DNA of 64,000 bases from assembly GCF_000708715.2 (NCBI RefSeq), contig NZ_JENB01000011.1:1-64000 (forward strand). The letters run 5' to 3'. Source of the stretch: Pseudomonas putida W15Oct28. GTDB lineage: Bacteria; Pseudomonadota; Gammaproteobacteria; Pseudomonadales; Pseudomonadaceae. The position numbers and the translations under genes are program-made. The notes under the pieces were generated by a model. It did no database searches, was not told where the DNA came from, and worked only from the letters and a program-made list of their open reading frames with translations. This document shows, piece after piece, positions 17,697 through 27,108 of the stretch (position 1 is its first letter; each line of letters begins with the position of its first letter).

Positions 17697-17970
17697 GGCT
17701 CGCAATTCTGTAAGCGTTGCGTTTACTTCAGAGGGTTGGGAAGACTACTGCCATTGGAAAGATGCTGACTCTGATGTGTTCGCAACGATCAACGCACTGA
17801 TCAGGGAGTGCCTTCGTACTCCTTTCAAAGGTACTGGCAAGCCTGAACCGCTCAAGGGCGACCTTTCAGGATTCTGGTCTCGCCGTATTACTCGCGAGCA
17901 TCGGTTGGTCTACCTCTTCGAAGGTGGGCAGATGACAATCTTGCAGTGCCGATATCACTACGACGATTAA
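17668..17970 (+). CDS. yoeB: Toxin YoeB, ribosome-dependent mRNA interferase
   Basis: 100 residues from ATG 17668 (102 from ATG 17662). The core matches YoeB very closely: GKPEPLK, LSGFWSRRIT, EHRLVY and terminal CRYHY. Counted from 17662, the catalytic residues corresponding to E. coli Glu46, Arg65, His83 and Tyr84 are Glu62, Arg81, His99 and Tyr100, all present. It cleaves mRNA in the ribosomal A site. The basic N-terminal stretch of about 15 residues before the usual start is unusual, and part may be untranslated if an internal GTG is used. It overlaps yefM, as usual for this pair. Confidence 0.93.
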   Translation: MKSKQRNKTEARNSVSVAFTSEGWEDYCHWKDADSDVFATINALIRECLRTPFKGTGKPEPLKGDLSGFWSRRITREHRLVYLFEGGQMTILQCRYHYDD

Positions 17971-18022
17971 TCAAGGCAAAGCAGTCCAAATGGGATTGCT
18001 GTAATCCAGGCCGACTCATTAG

Positions 18023-18097
18023 CTGTGGGAGCGGGTTCACCCGCGAACACCGGCAGAGCCGGTGCCATGCACCGCGGGCATGCCCGCTCCCACAGGG
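18023..18097. repeat. Inverted REP pair (yoeB/qor junction)
   Basis: CTGTGGGAGCGGGTTCACCCGCGAA and GCGGGCATGCCCGCTCCCACAG in inverted order, separated by CCGGCAGAGCCGG. It lies between convergent genes. Confidence 0.9.
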
Positions 18098-18109
18098 AAT
18101 GTGTCTGGC

Positions 18110-19087
18110 TCAGGGGATGAGTACAGTCGACCCCACAGTCCTGCGCGCCGACAGCTCAGCCTGTGCCTTGGCCGCTTCGCTCAACGGATACCGCTGCTGG
18201 ATATCCACAACCAGCTTGCCACTGCCAATCATCGCAAACAGGTCATCGGCCATGGCCTGGGTGTTCTCGGCATTGTTGGCATAGGTGGCCAAGGTCGGCC
18301 GGGTCACATACAGCGAGCCCTTCTGCGCCAGAATCCCCAGGTTCACCCCGCTCACCGCGCCCGAGGCATTGCCGAAGCTCACCATCAAACCGCGTGGTTG
18401 CAGGCAGTCCAGCGAGGTCAGCCAGGTATCGGCGCCCACGCCGTCATACACCACCGGGCATTTCTTGCCGTCGGTCAGCTCCAGTACCCGCTTGGCCACA
18501 TCTTCATGGCTGTAGTCGATGGTTTCCCATGCCCCCAGCGCTTTGGCCCGTTCGGCCTTCTCGCCAGAACTCACGGTGCCGATCAGCTTGGCGCCCAGCG
18601 CCTTCGCCCACTGGCACGCCAGCGAACCGACGCCACCCGCTGCCGCGTGGAACAGGATCACGTCGCCCGGTTTGACCTCATAGGTCTGCTTCAGCAGGTA
18701 TTGCACGGTCAAACCCTTGAGCATTACCGCTGCTGCCTGCTCGAAGCTGATGTTGTCAGGCAGTTTGACCAGGTTGGCCTCCGGCAAGGTATGCACCTCG
18801 CTGTACGCACCCAGCGGGCCGCCGGCATGGGCCACGCGGTCACCCACTTTCAGCCGGGTCACGCCCTCGCCTACTGCCTCGACCACACCGGCCGCTTCTG
18901 TGCCCAGGCCAGAAGGCAGGGACGGCGGTGCATACAGCCCGCTGCGAAAGTACGTGTCGATGAAGTTCAGGCCGATGGCATGGTTGCGCACGCGCACCTG
19001 CTGCGGCCCGGGCGGGGTGGGTTCAAATTCCACAAACTGCAGCACTTCCGGGCCGCCATGCTGGCTGAACTGGATACGCTTGGCCAT
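18110..19087 (-). CDS. qor: NADPH:quinone oxidoreductase (zeta-crystallin-like)
   Basis: A 325-residue medium-chain dehydrogenase without the structural or catalytic zinc cysteines of alcohol dehydrogenases. The N-terminal GroES-like fold has GLNFIDTYFRSGLY and GTEAAGVVEAVGEGV. The NADPH site is ILFHAAAGGVGSLACQWAKA near 145-165. It reduces quinones by one or two electrons. It diverges from hemF across about 135 bases, the arrangement seen in other pseudomonads. Confidence 0.93.
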   Translation of the reverse strand: MAKRIQFSQHGGPEVLQFVEFEPTPPGPQQVRVRNHAIGLNFIDTYFRSGLYAPPSLPSGLGTEAAGVVEAVGEGVTRLKVGDRVAHAGGPLGAYSEVHTLPEANLVKLPDNISFEQAAAVMLKGLTVQYLLKQTYEVKPGDVILFHAAAGGVGSLACQWAKALGAKLIGTVSSGEKAERAKALGAWETIDYSHEDVAKRVLELTDGKKCPVVYDGVGADTWLTSLDCLQPRGLMVSFGNASGAVSGVNLGILAQKGSLYVTRPTLATYANNAENTQAMADDLFAMIGSGKLVVDIQQRYPLSEAAKAQAELSARRTVGSTVLIP

Positions 19088-19144
19088 CTCGCACTCCTGT
19101 CGTCGGGATCGGGAAAAGGCCTTCTATCGGACGCCTTTGCTTGA

Positions 19145-20134
<990 letters not shown>

Positions 20135-20159
20135 CCCTGTGGATAAACAAGGAGCCGTC

Positions 20160-20984
20160 ATGGACCAGTACGTCGTTTTTGGTAACCCCATCGGCCACAG
20201 CAAGTCGCCGCTGATCCACCGCCTGTTTGCCGAGCAGACCGGCCAGGATTTGGAATACGCCACCTTGCTGGCACCGGTGGACGAGTTCAGTGATTGTGCG
20301 CGCGGCTTCTTCAAGCAAGGCAGCGGCGGCAACGTCACCGTGCCGTTCAAGGAAGAAGCCTACCGCCTGTGCGACAGCCTTACCCCGCGTGCCCAGCGCG
20401 CTGGCGCCGTGAACACGCTGAGCAGGCTGGCTGACGGCACCCTGCTGGGCGACAACACCGATGGCGCTGGCCTGGTTCGCGACCTGACGGTGAATGCCGG
20501 GGTCGAGCTTGCTGGCAAACGCATTCTAATCCTGGGGGCCGGTGGCGCCGTGCGTGGCGTGCTGGAGCCGATTCTGGCGCACAAGCCGCAATCGTTGGTG
20601 ATTGCCAACCGGACTGTGGAAAAAGCCGAGCAGCTGGCGCGCGAGTTCGATGAGCTGGGGCCGGTGGTAGCCAGCGGGTTTGCCTGGTTGCAGGAGCCGG
20701 TGGATGTGATCATCAACGCCACCTCGGCGAGCCTGGCCGGGGAAATGCCGCCGATTGCCGACAGCCTGGTCGAGGCGGGGCGCACGGTTTGCTACGACAT
20801 GATGTATGGCAAGGAGCCGACGCCGTTTTGCCAGTGGGCTACTGACCTGGGCGCGGCCAAGGTGCTGGATGGGTTGGGGATGCTGGCTGAGCAGGCGGCT
20901 GAAGCCTTCTTTATATGGCGTGGGGTTCGGCCGGATACAGCGCCGGTTTTGGCTGAACTGCGCCGGCAGCTTGCTCGGGGTTGA
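20160..20984 (+). CDS. aroE: Shikimate dehydrogenase (NADP+)
   Basis: A 274-residue enzyme that reduces 3-dehydroshikimate to shikimate. [16 protein letters not shown] binds shikimate, [11 protein letters not shown] contains the catalytic lysine, and [11 protein letters not shown] contains the catalytic aspartate. [16 protein letters not shown] is the NADP+ fold with a following NRT specificity element. The start at 20160 has AAGGAG 7 bases upstream. A DnaA-box sequence (20138-20146) lies between hemF and aroE. Confidence 0.97.
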   Translation: MDQYVVFGNPIGHSKSPLIHRLFAEQTGQDLEYATLLAPVDEFSDCARGFFKQGSGGNVTVPFKEEAYRLCDSLTPRAQRAGAVNTLSRLADGTLLGDNTDGAGLVRDLTVNAGVELAGKRILILGAGGAVRGVLEPILAHKPQSLVIANRTVEKAEQLAREFDELGPVVASGFAWLQEPVDVIINATSASLAGEMPPIADSLVEAGRTVCYDMMYGKEPTPFCQWATDLGAAKVLDGLGMLAEQAAEAFFIWRGVRPDTAPVLAELRRQLARG

Positions 20985-20990
20985 GATTGT

Positions 20991-21113
20991 TGGGGCCGCT
21001 TTGCGGCCCTATCGCGACGCAAGGCCGCTCCTACAGGGGATCGCGGTCTGGCGGCAAATCGAGATCCCTGTAGGAGCGGCCTTGTGTCGCGATGGGCTGC
21101 AAGGCAGCCCCAG
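20991..21113. repeat. Inverted REP pair (aroE/SulP junction)
   Basis: GGGGCCGCTTTGCGGCCC leads into GCGACGCAAGGCCGCTCCTACAGG. The inverted partner is CCTGTAGGAGCGGCCTTGTGTCGC followed by GGGCTGCAAGGCAGCCC. It lies between convergent genes and the outer stems could act as terminators. Confidence 0.9.
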
Positions 21114-21128
21114 AATCTCAACCCTACA

Positions 21129-22694
21129 TCAATCCTCAAAGCTGATCGGACACAACTCCACCCCTTCCAGCTTCTGCAATTCCTCGATCACCTGCGGCCT
21201 GGCCCGGTGCAAGGTCAAACTCCCGCCCAACCGCCGCAACCGCCGCGCCTCGCGGTGCAACATATCCACACCCGAGTAATCGATGAAATTCACCTGCCGC
21301 GCATCGATCACCACATGTGGCCCCTGGCAGCGCTGCAAGCGCACCTGCAGGTAATGCGCCGCGCCAAAGAAAATCGACCCGCCCACCCGCAACACATCCG
21401 CGTCCCCTTCACGGCTTTGCTGCACCCGTGGCCGTGAGGTGCGCTTCAAATAGAAGAACAGCGACGCCAGCACCCCGGCATAGATCGCCGTCTGCAGCTC
21501 CAGCAACAACGTCGCCGCCGCCGTCAGCGCCATCACCAGAAACTCCGAGCGGCTGACCCGAAACAGCGCGCGAATCCCCCGATGGTCCACCAACCCCCAG
21601 CAGATCAGCAGGATGCTGCCGGCCATGGCGGGTATCGGCAGGTGCGCGATCAGGCCGGCACCGGTAACGGCGAACAACGCCACCCACAGTGCAGAAAATA
21701 CCCCGGCCATGGGCGAGCGGGCACCTGCCTCATAACTCAGGCCCGAGCGGGTGAAGGAACCGGCAGACAAGTAACCGGAGAAAAACGCACCGGCGATGTT
21801 CGACAGGCCCTGTGCGCGTATTTCCTGGTCAGGGTCGATCAGTTGTTCCGAACGTGCCGACAACGAGCGGGCAATAGAAAGGCTGGTGACCAGCCCCAGC
21901 ATGCCCACCGCCACGGCGCTGGGCAGCAGGCGCAGCATCAGTTCCACATCCAGCAACGGCAGCGGGCTGAAGGGCGGGAGCTGGCCGGTGAACGCCGCCA
22001 CCCGCGGTACATGGCCAAAGTAGCCTGGCAGCAGCCAGGCCAGCAGGCTGACCAGCATCAGGCTTATCAACAGGCTCGGCCAACGTGGGCGCCAGAGCTT
22101 GAAGGCCACACCGACCACTACGGTGGCCAGCCCCAGCATCAATGAAGGCAGGTCGACCTCCCTTGCATGGCTGGCCAGGTCCTGCACGGTCTTCAGTGCC
22201 GTGGCCTGGCTGGGCAGGTCCATGCCCAGCAGGTTGGGCAACTGGCCCAGGGCAATCACGATGGCAGCACCCAGCGTGAAGCCGAGCACCACGGAATGCG
22301 AGACGAAATTGACCACCGCGCCAAACCGCAAAAGCCCCAGCAGTAGCTGGAAGATGCCGCCGAGGAACGTCAGCAGCAGCACCAGGGTGATGTAATCGGC
22401 GCTGCCGGCCACCGCCAGCGGGCTGATGCTGGCGTAGAGCACGATGGAAATGGCAGCGGTGGGGCCGCAGATCAGGTGCCAGGACGAACCCCACAGGCAG
22501 GCGATCAGCACTGGCACGATGGCAGCGTACAGGCCGTATTCGGCGGGCAGGCCGGCGATCAGGGCGTAGGCGATGGATTGTGGCAGGGCGAGGATGGCAC
22601 CGCTCAGGCCGACCAGCAGGTCCTGGCGCAGGCTGCGGCCCGATTGGCGGGGGAGCCAGGTGAGGAATGGCAGCAGTAAATAGAGGCGATGCAT
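21129..22694 (-). CDS. SulP-family anion permease with STAS domain
   Basis: A 521-residue inner-membrane transporter with about 10-12 hydrophobic segments over residues 1-395. It has the SulP hallmark LPQSIAYALIAGLPAEYGLY and the conserved GAFFSGYLSAGSFTRSGLSY region. A cytoplasmic STAS domain fills about 410-521 (VVIDARQVNFIDYSGVDML). It lies next to the choline-O-sulfate genes, so it may move sulfate released by the sulfatase, inwards or outwards (inference). It is downstream of the choline-binding-protein gene but separated from it by a REP pair, so it may have its own promoter. Confidence 0.88.
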   Translation of the reverse strand: MHRLYLLLPFLTWLPRQSGRSLRQDLLVGLSGAILALPQSIAYALIAGLPAEYGLYAAIVPVLIACLWGSSWHLICGPTAAISIVLYASISPLAVAGSADYITLVLLLTFLGGIFQLLLGLLRFGAVVNFVSHSVVLGFTLGAAIVIALGQLPNLLGMDLPSQATALKTVQDLASHAREVDLPSLMLGLATVVVGVAFKLWRPRWPSLLISLMLVSLLAWLLPGYFGHVPRVAAFTGQLPPFSPLPLLDVELMLRLLPSAVAVGMLGLVTSLSIARSLSARSEQLIDPDQEIRAQGLSNIAGAFFSGYLSAGSFTRSGLSYEAGARSPMAGVFSALWVALFAVTGAGLIAHLPIPAMAGSILLICWGLVDHRGIRALFRVSRSEFLVMALTAAATLLLELQTAIYAGVLASLFFYLKRTSRPRVQQSREGDADVLRVGGSIFFGAAHYLQVRLQRCQGPHVVIDARQVNFIDYSGVDMLHREARRLRRLGGSLTLHRARPQVIEELQKLEGVELCPISFED

Positions 22695-22726
22695 GGGTTA
22701 TCCACAATCCTTAAGGTTTCGCCAAA

Positions 22727-22818
22727 CCCTGTGGGAGCGGGCATGCCCGCGAAAAATCCACCGCGGTGTATGGCACCGGCTGCGCCGGTGTTCGCGGGCG
22801 TGCCCGCTCCCACAGGGG
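22727..22818. repeat. Inverted REP pair (betX/SulP gap)
   Basis: CCTGTGGGAGCGGGCATGCCCGCGAA and its inverted partner flank CACCGGCTGCGCCGGTG. Unlike most pairs here, it lies between two genes on the same strand, upstream of the SulP gene. Confidence 0.9.
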
Positions 22819-22838
22819 AGCGGGTGTTGCTTTTAAGA

Positions 22839-23762
22839 TTACAGTTTGGCTTTGACGGCCTCCAGGGCATTGCCATCGGCCTTGGTAGTCACCCCAGCCA
22901 ACCACCCGTCCAGCACCTCGGGATACGTTTTCACCCAAGCCCTGGCCGCGTCATCGAAGCTGATCTTCTTATCCACAACCTCGGCCATGATGGCGTTTTC
23001 CATGTCCAGTGTGAACTTCAGGTTACCCAGCAGCTTCGCCGCATTCGGGCAGGCTTGTGGATAACCCTTGCGGGTCAGCGTGTACACCTCGCCCTTGCTG
23101 CCGAACCACTTTTCCCCGCCAGTCAGGTAATGCATTTTCAGCTTCACGTTCATCGGGTGCGGGGTCCAGCCAAGGAAGGTGATGAACTGCTGCTTTTTCA
23201 CCGCCCGGTCGACCTGGGCCAGCATCGCCTGCTCGCTGGACTCCACCAGTTTCCACTGGCCAAGGTTGAATTCATTCTTGTCGATGATTTCCTTCAGCGA
23301 CAGGTTGGCCGGGGCGCCGGAGCCGATGCCATACAGCTTCTTGTCGAACTGGTCGGCGTGCTTCTGCAGGTCGGCGAAGTCTTTCACTCCGGCATTCCAC
23401 ACATAGTCGGGCACCGCCAGGGTGAACTCGGTTCCTTCCAGGTTACGTGACAGTTGCTGCACATCGCCGTTGGCGATGAACTTGTCATGAAAGCCTTGAT
23501 GCGCCGGCATCCAGTTGCCCAGGAAGGCATCGACACGGCCGTCCTTCAGGCCGCCATAGATGATCGGCACGGCCAGGCTGTCGATCTTCACCTTGTAGCC
23601 CAGGCTTTCCAGTAACAGACGGGCCACGGCATTGGTCGAGGCGATATCGCTCCAGCCGGGGTCGGCCATTTTCACGGTACTGCATTGTGCGTCGTTGTCG
23701 GCGGCGTGGGCCGTGGTGGCGCCCAGGGCCAGGGCGAACACGGCGGCGGAGAACTTGTGCAT
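22839..23762 (-). CDS. Choline/betaine-type ABC transporter periplasmic binding protein
   Basis: A 307-residue secreted solute-binding protein of the OpuAC/ProX-ChoX type. The signal peptide is MHKFSAAVFALALGATTAHA, with cleavage after AHA. The mature part keeps the family's aromatic residues, for example NWMPAHQGFHD and FLGWTPHPMNVKLKMHYL. ATG 23762 has GAGAGG upstream. No permease or ATPase gene is adjacent, so it probably serves an ABC core encoded elsewhere. The gene starts 14 bases after betC and is its operon partner. The likely ligand is choline or choline-O-sulfate. Confidence 0.88.
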   Translation of the reverse strand: MHKFSAAVFALALGATTAHAADNDAQCSTVKMADPGWSDIASTNAVARLLLESLGYKVKIDSLAVPIIYGGLKDGRVDAFLGNWMPAHQGFHDKFIANGDVQQLSRNLEGTEFTLAVPDYVWNAGVKDFADLQKHADQFDKKLYGIGSGAPANLSLKEIIDKNEFNLGQWKLVESSEQAMLAQVDRAVKKQQFITFLGWTPHPMNVKLKMHYLTGGEKWFGSKGEVYTLTRKGYPQACPNAAKLLGNLKFTLDMENAIMAEVVDKKISFDDAARAWVKTYPEVLDGWLAGVTTKADGNALEAVKAKL

Positions 23763-23776
23763 GGCGGCCTCTCTTC

Positions 23777-25294
23777 TCAATCCAGGGGGGCGGGCTGTGG
23801 ATAACGTGCCTTGCGCTCGAGGTCGTCGAGATCGATGTGGTTGCGCATGTACTGTTGGCTGGCGTCCACCAGCGGTTGGTGGTCCCAGCTTTTCAGCTTG
23901 CCGATGGCCAGCGCCTCGGCAACCAGGCGGCGGCGCCGCTGGCTGGCCAGTACCTGCTGGCGCAGGCTGGGGATATCCCAACGTTGTTGTGCTTCATCGA
24001 CAAATGCCTGCAGCAGCGCCTGATGGTCCGGGCTGCCGGTGAGGTTCTCCCGCTCGTGCGGGTCGCGGCTCAGGTCATAGAGTAGACATGGGTCGTCTTC
24101 GCTGTACACGAACTTGTAGGGCCCGCGGCGGATCATCATCAGCGGGCCGACGGTGCCTTCGGCCATGTATTCGCCGATCACTTCATCGTGACCGCCCTGC
24201 CCTTGCAGATGGCCGACAAGCGAGCGGCCGTCCAGGTGCAGGTTTTTATCCACAGCGCCGCCGGCCAGTTCGACCAGGGTCGGCAGCAGGTCGCAGGTCG
24301 ATACCGAGGCGCTTACCCGGCCCGCTGCAAAGCGCTTGGGCGCGTGGACCAGCAGCGGTACCCGCGCCGACATCTCGAACCAGTGCATTTTGTACCAGAG
24401 GCCACGCTCGCCCAGCATGTCGCCGTGGTCACCAGAAAACACGATCAATGTGTCGTCGGCCAGGTTGCACTCCTCCAGGGTTCGCAGCAGCTGGCCGATG
24501 TTGTCGTCGATGTAGCTACAGGCGCCGAAGTAGGCGCGGCGGGCGTCGCGTATCTTGTCCACAGGCAGCGGTTTGTTCCACAGGTCGTAGACCTTCAGCA
24601 GGCGCTGCGAGTGCGGGTCGAGGTCTGCCTGGCCGAACTCGGCATGGGGCATGGGGATATCCACACCCTCGTAGCGGTCCCAGTAGCGTTTGGGAATGGT
24701 GTAGGGGTCGTGCGGATGGGTCATGGACACGGTCAGGCAGAACGGCCGGCCGTCGTTTTCGCGCACATGGTCGTAAAGATACTGGCGCGCCTTGAACACC
24801 ACCTCCTCGTCGAAATCCAGCTGATTGGTGCGCACGCACGGGCCGGCTTGCAGTACCGAAGCCATGTTGTGGTACCAGCTCGGGCGCACATCCGGTTCGT
24901 CCCAGTTCACCGCCCAGCCGTAGTCGGCCGGGTAGATGTCGCTGGTCAGGCGCTCTTCGTAGCCGTGCAACTGGTCCGGGCCGCAGAAGTGCATCTTGCC
25001 GGACAGCGCGGTGCGGTAGCCCAGGCGGCGCAGGTAGTGGGCATAGGTCGGTACATCGGCGGGGAAATCGGCAGCATTGTCGTAGGCGCCGATGCGGCTG
25101 GGCAGTTGGCCGCTGACCAGGGTGAAGCGTGACGGCGCGCACAGCGGGCTGTTGCAGTAGGCCGAATCGAACACCACCGCCTGCTCGGCCAGGCGGCTCA
25201 GGTGCGGCATCTGGATGGGCGAAGGGGCGTAGATCGGCAGCAAGGGTACGGCCATCTGGTCGGCCATGATGAACAGGATATTCGGGCGCGTCAT
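23777..25294 (-). CDS. betC: Choline sulfatase
   Basis: A 505-residue type I sulfatase that hydrolyses choline-O-sulfate to choline and sulfate. The signature CAPSRFTLVSG has Cys52, which would be converted to formylglycine, followed by Pro54 and Arg56. N-terminal FIMADQM supplies metal-binding Asp12, and IVFSGDHGDMLGERGLWYK the second metal site. The C-terminal tail after residue 400 fits the choline-sulfatase subfamily. There is no signal peptide, so the enzyme is cytoplasmic. Start ATG 25294 has GGAAG upstream, better than ATG 25306. The LysR regulator gene is divergent. Confidence 0.95.
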   Translation of the reverse strand: MTRPNILFIMADQMAVPLLPIYAPSPIQMPHLSRLAEQAVVFDSAYCNSPLCAPSRFTLVSGQLPSRIGAYDNAADFPADVPTYAHYLRRLGYRTALSGKMHFCGPDQLHGYEERLTSDIYPADYGWAVNWDEPDVRPSWYHNMASVLQAGPCVRTNQLDFDEEVVFKARQYLYDHVRENDGRPFCLTVSMTHPHDPYTIPKRYWDRYEGVDIPMPHAEFGQADLDPHSQRLLKVYDLWNKPLPVDKIRDARRAYFGACSYIDDNIGQLLRTLEECNLADDTLIVFSGDHGDMLGERGLWYKMHWFEMSARVPLLVHAPKRFAAGRVSASVSTCDLLPTLVELAGGAVDKNLHLDGRSLVGHLQGQGGHDEVIGEYMAEGTVGPLMMIRRGPYKFVYSEDDPCLLYDLSRDPHERENLTGSPDHQALLQAFVDEAQQRWDIPSLRQQVLASQRRRRLVAEALAIGKLKSWDHQPLVDASQQYMRNHIDLDDLERKARYPQPAPLD

Positions 25295-25356
25295 GGTGGC
25301 TTCCATCGTTGAGGGTTATGCGATCCGCTTGCCTACCAAGATGCGACTGTGGATAA

Positions 25357-25373
25357 CATGGGTAAAGCCCATG
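25357..25373. promoter_or_regulatory. Palindrome in the betC/regulator intergenic region
   Basis: CATGGG (25357-25362) and CCCATG (25368-25373) are separated by 5 bases between the divergent betC and LysR-type genes. Its size and place suit a LysR-family site. A DnaA box (25348-25356) abuts it. Function is inferred. Confidence 0.35.
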
Positions 25374-25402
25374 GCGGGCAATGACTGGGATTAGCTGCGC
25401 TT

Positions 25403-26302
25403 ATGTTTGAGCACCTTGCCGAGCTGTCGCTGGATACCTTGCGTGTGTTCGAAGCCGCGGCACGCCTGCGGGGTTTTACCGCTGCGGCGCTGGAGCTTGG
25501 GACCACGCAGCCGGCCGTGAGCCAGCAGGTGAAGCGCCTGGAAGCACAGCTGGGCACGCGCCTGTTCGACCGTATTTATCGCGGCATCGAGCTCACCGAG
25601 GCCGGCCAGTTGTTGTTCGAACAGGTACACCAGGGCCTGCAAGCCATGGATGACGGCATTGCCCAGGCCAGCGGGCGCGGCCAGCGCGAAGTGCTGCAGG
25701 TGGCCACCGACTTTGCCTTTGCGGCGTTCTGGCTGATGCCAAGGCTGCAGCGCTTCCACGAGGCTTATCCACAGGTGGATGTGAGCCTGGTGACCGGTGA
25801 ACGCAGCCAGGGCATGTTGCGCCCGGACATCGATGTGGCGGTGCTGTTTGGCGATGGGCGCTTTCATCAGGGTGAAAGCCGCTGGCTGTTCGATGAGGAA
25901 GTCTTCCCGGTGTGCAGCCCCCGCCTGACGGATGGCAAACCTTTGTCAGCCGTGGCTTTGCAGCGATTGCCCTTGCTGCATTTGAAGGGCGAGCAAGCCA
26001 GCCGATGGTTTGACTGGGCGGGGGTGTTTCGCGGGTTTGGCGTGGCCAGCCCACCGCCTGCTGGGCAGTTGCGGTTCGATAACTACACGTTGTTGATCCA
26101 GGCAGCGATTGCCGGGCAAGGGGTGGCGATTGGTTGGGGGCACCTGGTGGATGGGTTGGTGGAGCAAGGGTTGTTGTGCCGGCCTTTGCAGGGGAGTTTG
26201 CGCTCGGAGCGTGGTTATTACGCGGTTCTGCCACCGCGCAAGCGGCGTGGGGCGCTGATCGAGCGGTTTGTCGGTTGGCTGGAGCATGAGCGCAACCTGT
26301 GA
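25403..26302 (+). CDS. betR: LysR-family regulator of choline sulfate utilisation
   Basis: 299 residues. An N-terminal winged helix-turn-helix (LDTLRVFEAAARLRGFTAAA then TTQPAVSQQVKRLEAQLG) is followed by a substrate-binding domain from about 90 (VATDFAFAAFWLMPRLQRFH). It is divergent from betC with 108 bases between, the usual layout in which a LysR protein controls the opposite operon and itself. The expected effector is choline or choline-O-sulfate (inference). Symbol is by context. Confidence 0.85.
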   Translation: MFEHLAELSLDTLRVFEAAARLRGFTAAALELGTTQPAVSQQVKRLEAQLGTRLFDRIYRGIELTEAGQLLFEQVHQGLQAMDDGIAQASGRGQREVLQVATDFAFAAFWLMPRLQRFHEAYPQVDVSLVTGERSQGMLRPDIDVAVLFGDGRFHQGESRWLFDEEVFPVCSPRLTDGKPLSAVALQRLPLLHLKGEQASRWFDWAGVFRGFGVASPPPAGQLRFDNYTLLIQAAIAGQGVAIGWGHLVDGLVEQGLLCRPLQGSLRSERGYYAVLPPRKRRGALIERFVGWLEHERNL

Positions 26303-26308
26303 GATTTT

Positions 26309-26497
26309 GGGGCCGCTTTGCGGCCCATCGCAGGCAAGCCAGCTCCCACAAGGGCTGCGACGGCCTGACAGGCTGTGGGATTCCTGTAGGGGCTGATTTG
26401 CCTGAGATTGGACCCTGACAGGCAATACATGCCGCTCAGGCCGGCGCGGTCCTTGTGGGAGCTGGCTTGCCTGCGATGGGCTGCAAAGCAGCCCCGG
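26309..26497. repeat. Inverted REP pair (betR/NAD-binding protein junction)
   Basis: GGGGCCGCTTTGCGGCCC with GCAGGCAAGCCAGCTCCCACA on the left, and its complement TGTGGGAGCTGGCTTGCCTGC with GGGCTGCAAAGCAGCCCC on the right, 80-90 bases apart. Genes converge here. Confidence 0.85.
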
Positions 26498-26501
26498 CGA
26501 T

Positions 26502-27056
26502 CTAGACCACGAAGTTCAGATGCTCGCCCCGGTGCAGGTCCAGTTCCAGCATATCCGCCATCCCCGCCGCTACGCGTGCCCACCCCTCATCGGGCAACGC
26601 CTGCGGCGTATTGATCAGCGTCCAGTGCAACGCACTGCGCTGCAACCCATCAACCACATGGTCCACGCATTCCCGCTCTGCCTCGCTGTATTTGCCCGGC
26701 TCATCCAGCACAGCGAAATCGCCCACCAGCAACAGCCGGCGTATAGTCGTACGCTCAAGCCCCGCCACCAGTGCCTCGCTCAGGCGTGCTTGCCCCGGCA
26801 AGTCACCTGGCGCCAGCGCCGACAGCAGGGCGATCACCGCCGAGCCGCCTGCTGCGCCCTGCTCTGCCTGGTCGGCATCCCCCAGCCCGCCTATCTTGAA
26901 GTGCAGGCCCGGGCGCGCGGTGTGGCGGTTCAGGTCATCGACCACGGCGGTGACTTCGTGCTGGCGCGCCAGCAGCTCGGCCATCAGGGCATTGCCCAGG
27001 CTGCTTTCAGGCCCGAACAGGACCAGTTTGTACACTGGGGTTTCGGCGTTTTTCAC
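26502..27056 (-). CDS. NAD(P)-binding Rossmann-fold protein (YwnB/NmrA-like)
   Basis: 184 residues from GTG 27056, which has AAGGGAG upstream. The fold begins KLVLFGPESSLGNALMAELL, a variant of the GxxGxxG site of the NAD(P)H-binding (BVR-B/NmrA-like) family, and continues with HEVTAVVDD and RRLLLVGDFAVLDEPG. Members act as flavin or biliverdin reductases or redox sensors; the substrate cannot be assigned. The first glycine is replaced (GPESSLG), so cofactor binding may be weaker than usual. It diverges from the dioxygenase-like gene with 52 bases between. Confidence 0.75.
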   Translation of the reverse strand: MKNAETPVYKLVLFGPESSLGNALMAELLARQHEVTAVVDDLNRHTARPGLHFKIGGLGDADQAEQGAAGGSAVIALLSALAPGDLPGQARLSEALVAGLERTTIRRLLLVGDFAVLDEPGKYSEAERECVDHVVDGLQRSALHWTLINTPQALPDEGWARVAAGMADMLELDLHRGEHLNFVV

Positions 27057-27108
27057 TGCATCACTCCCTTTGCAGGTGGTGATGGTTGGACCGCAATCAG
27101 GAGTTATC

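Noticed and set aside
22698..25773. Reading the DnaA-box cluster as the replication origin
   Set aside because: There is no dnaA, dnaN, rpmH or gidB gene nearby and no AT-rich unwinding region; several boxes lie in coding sequence. A titration site fits better.
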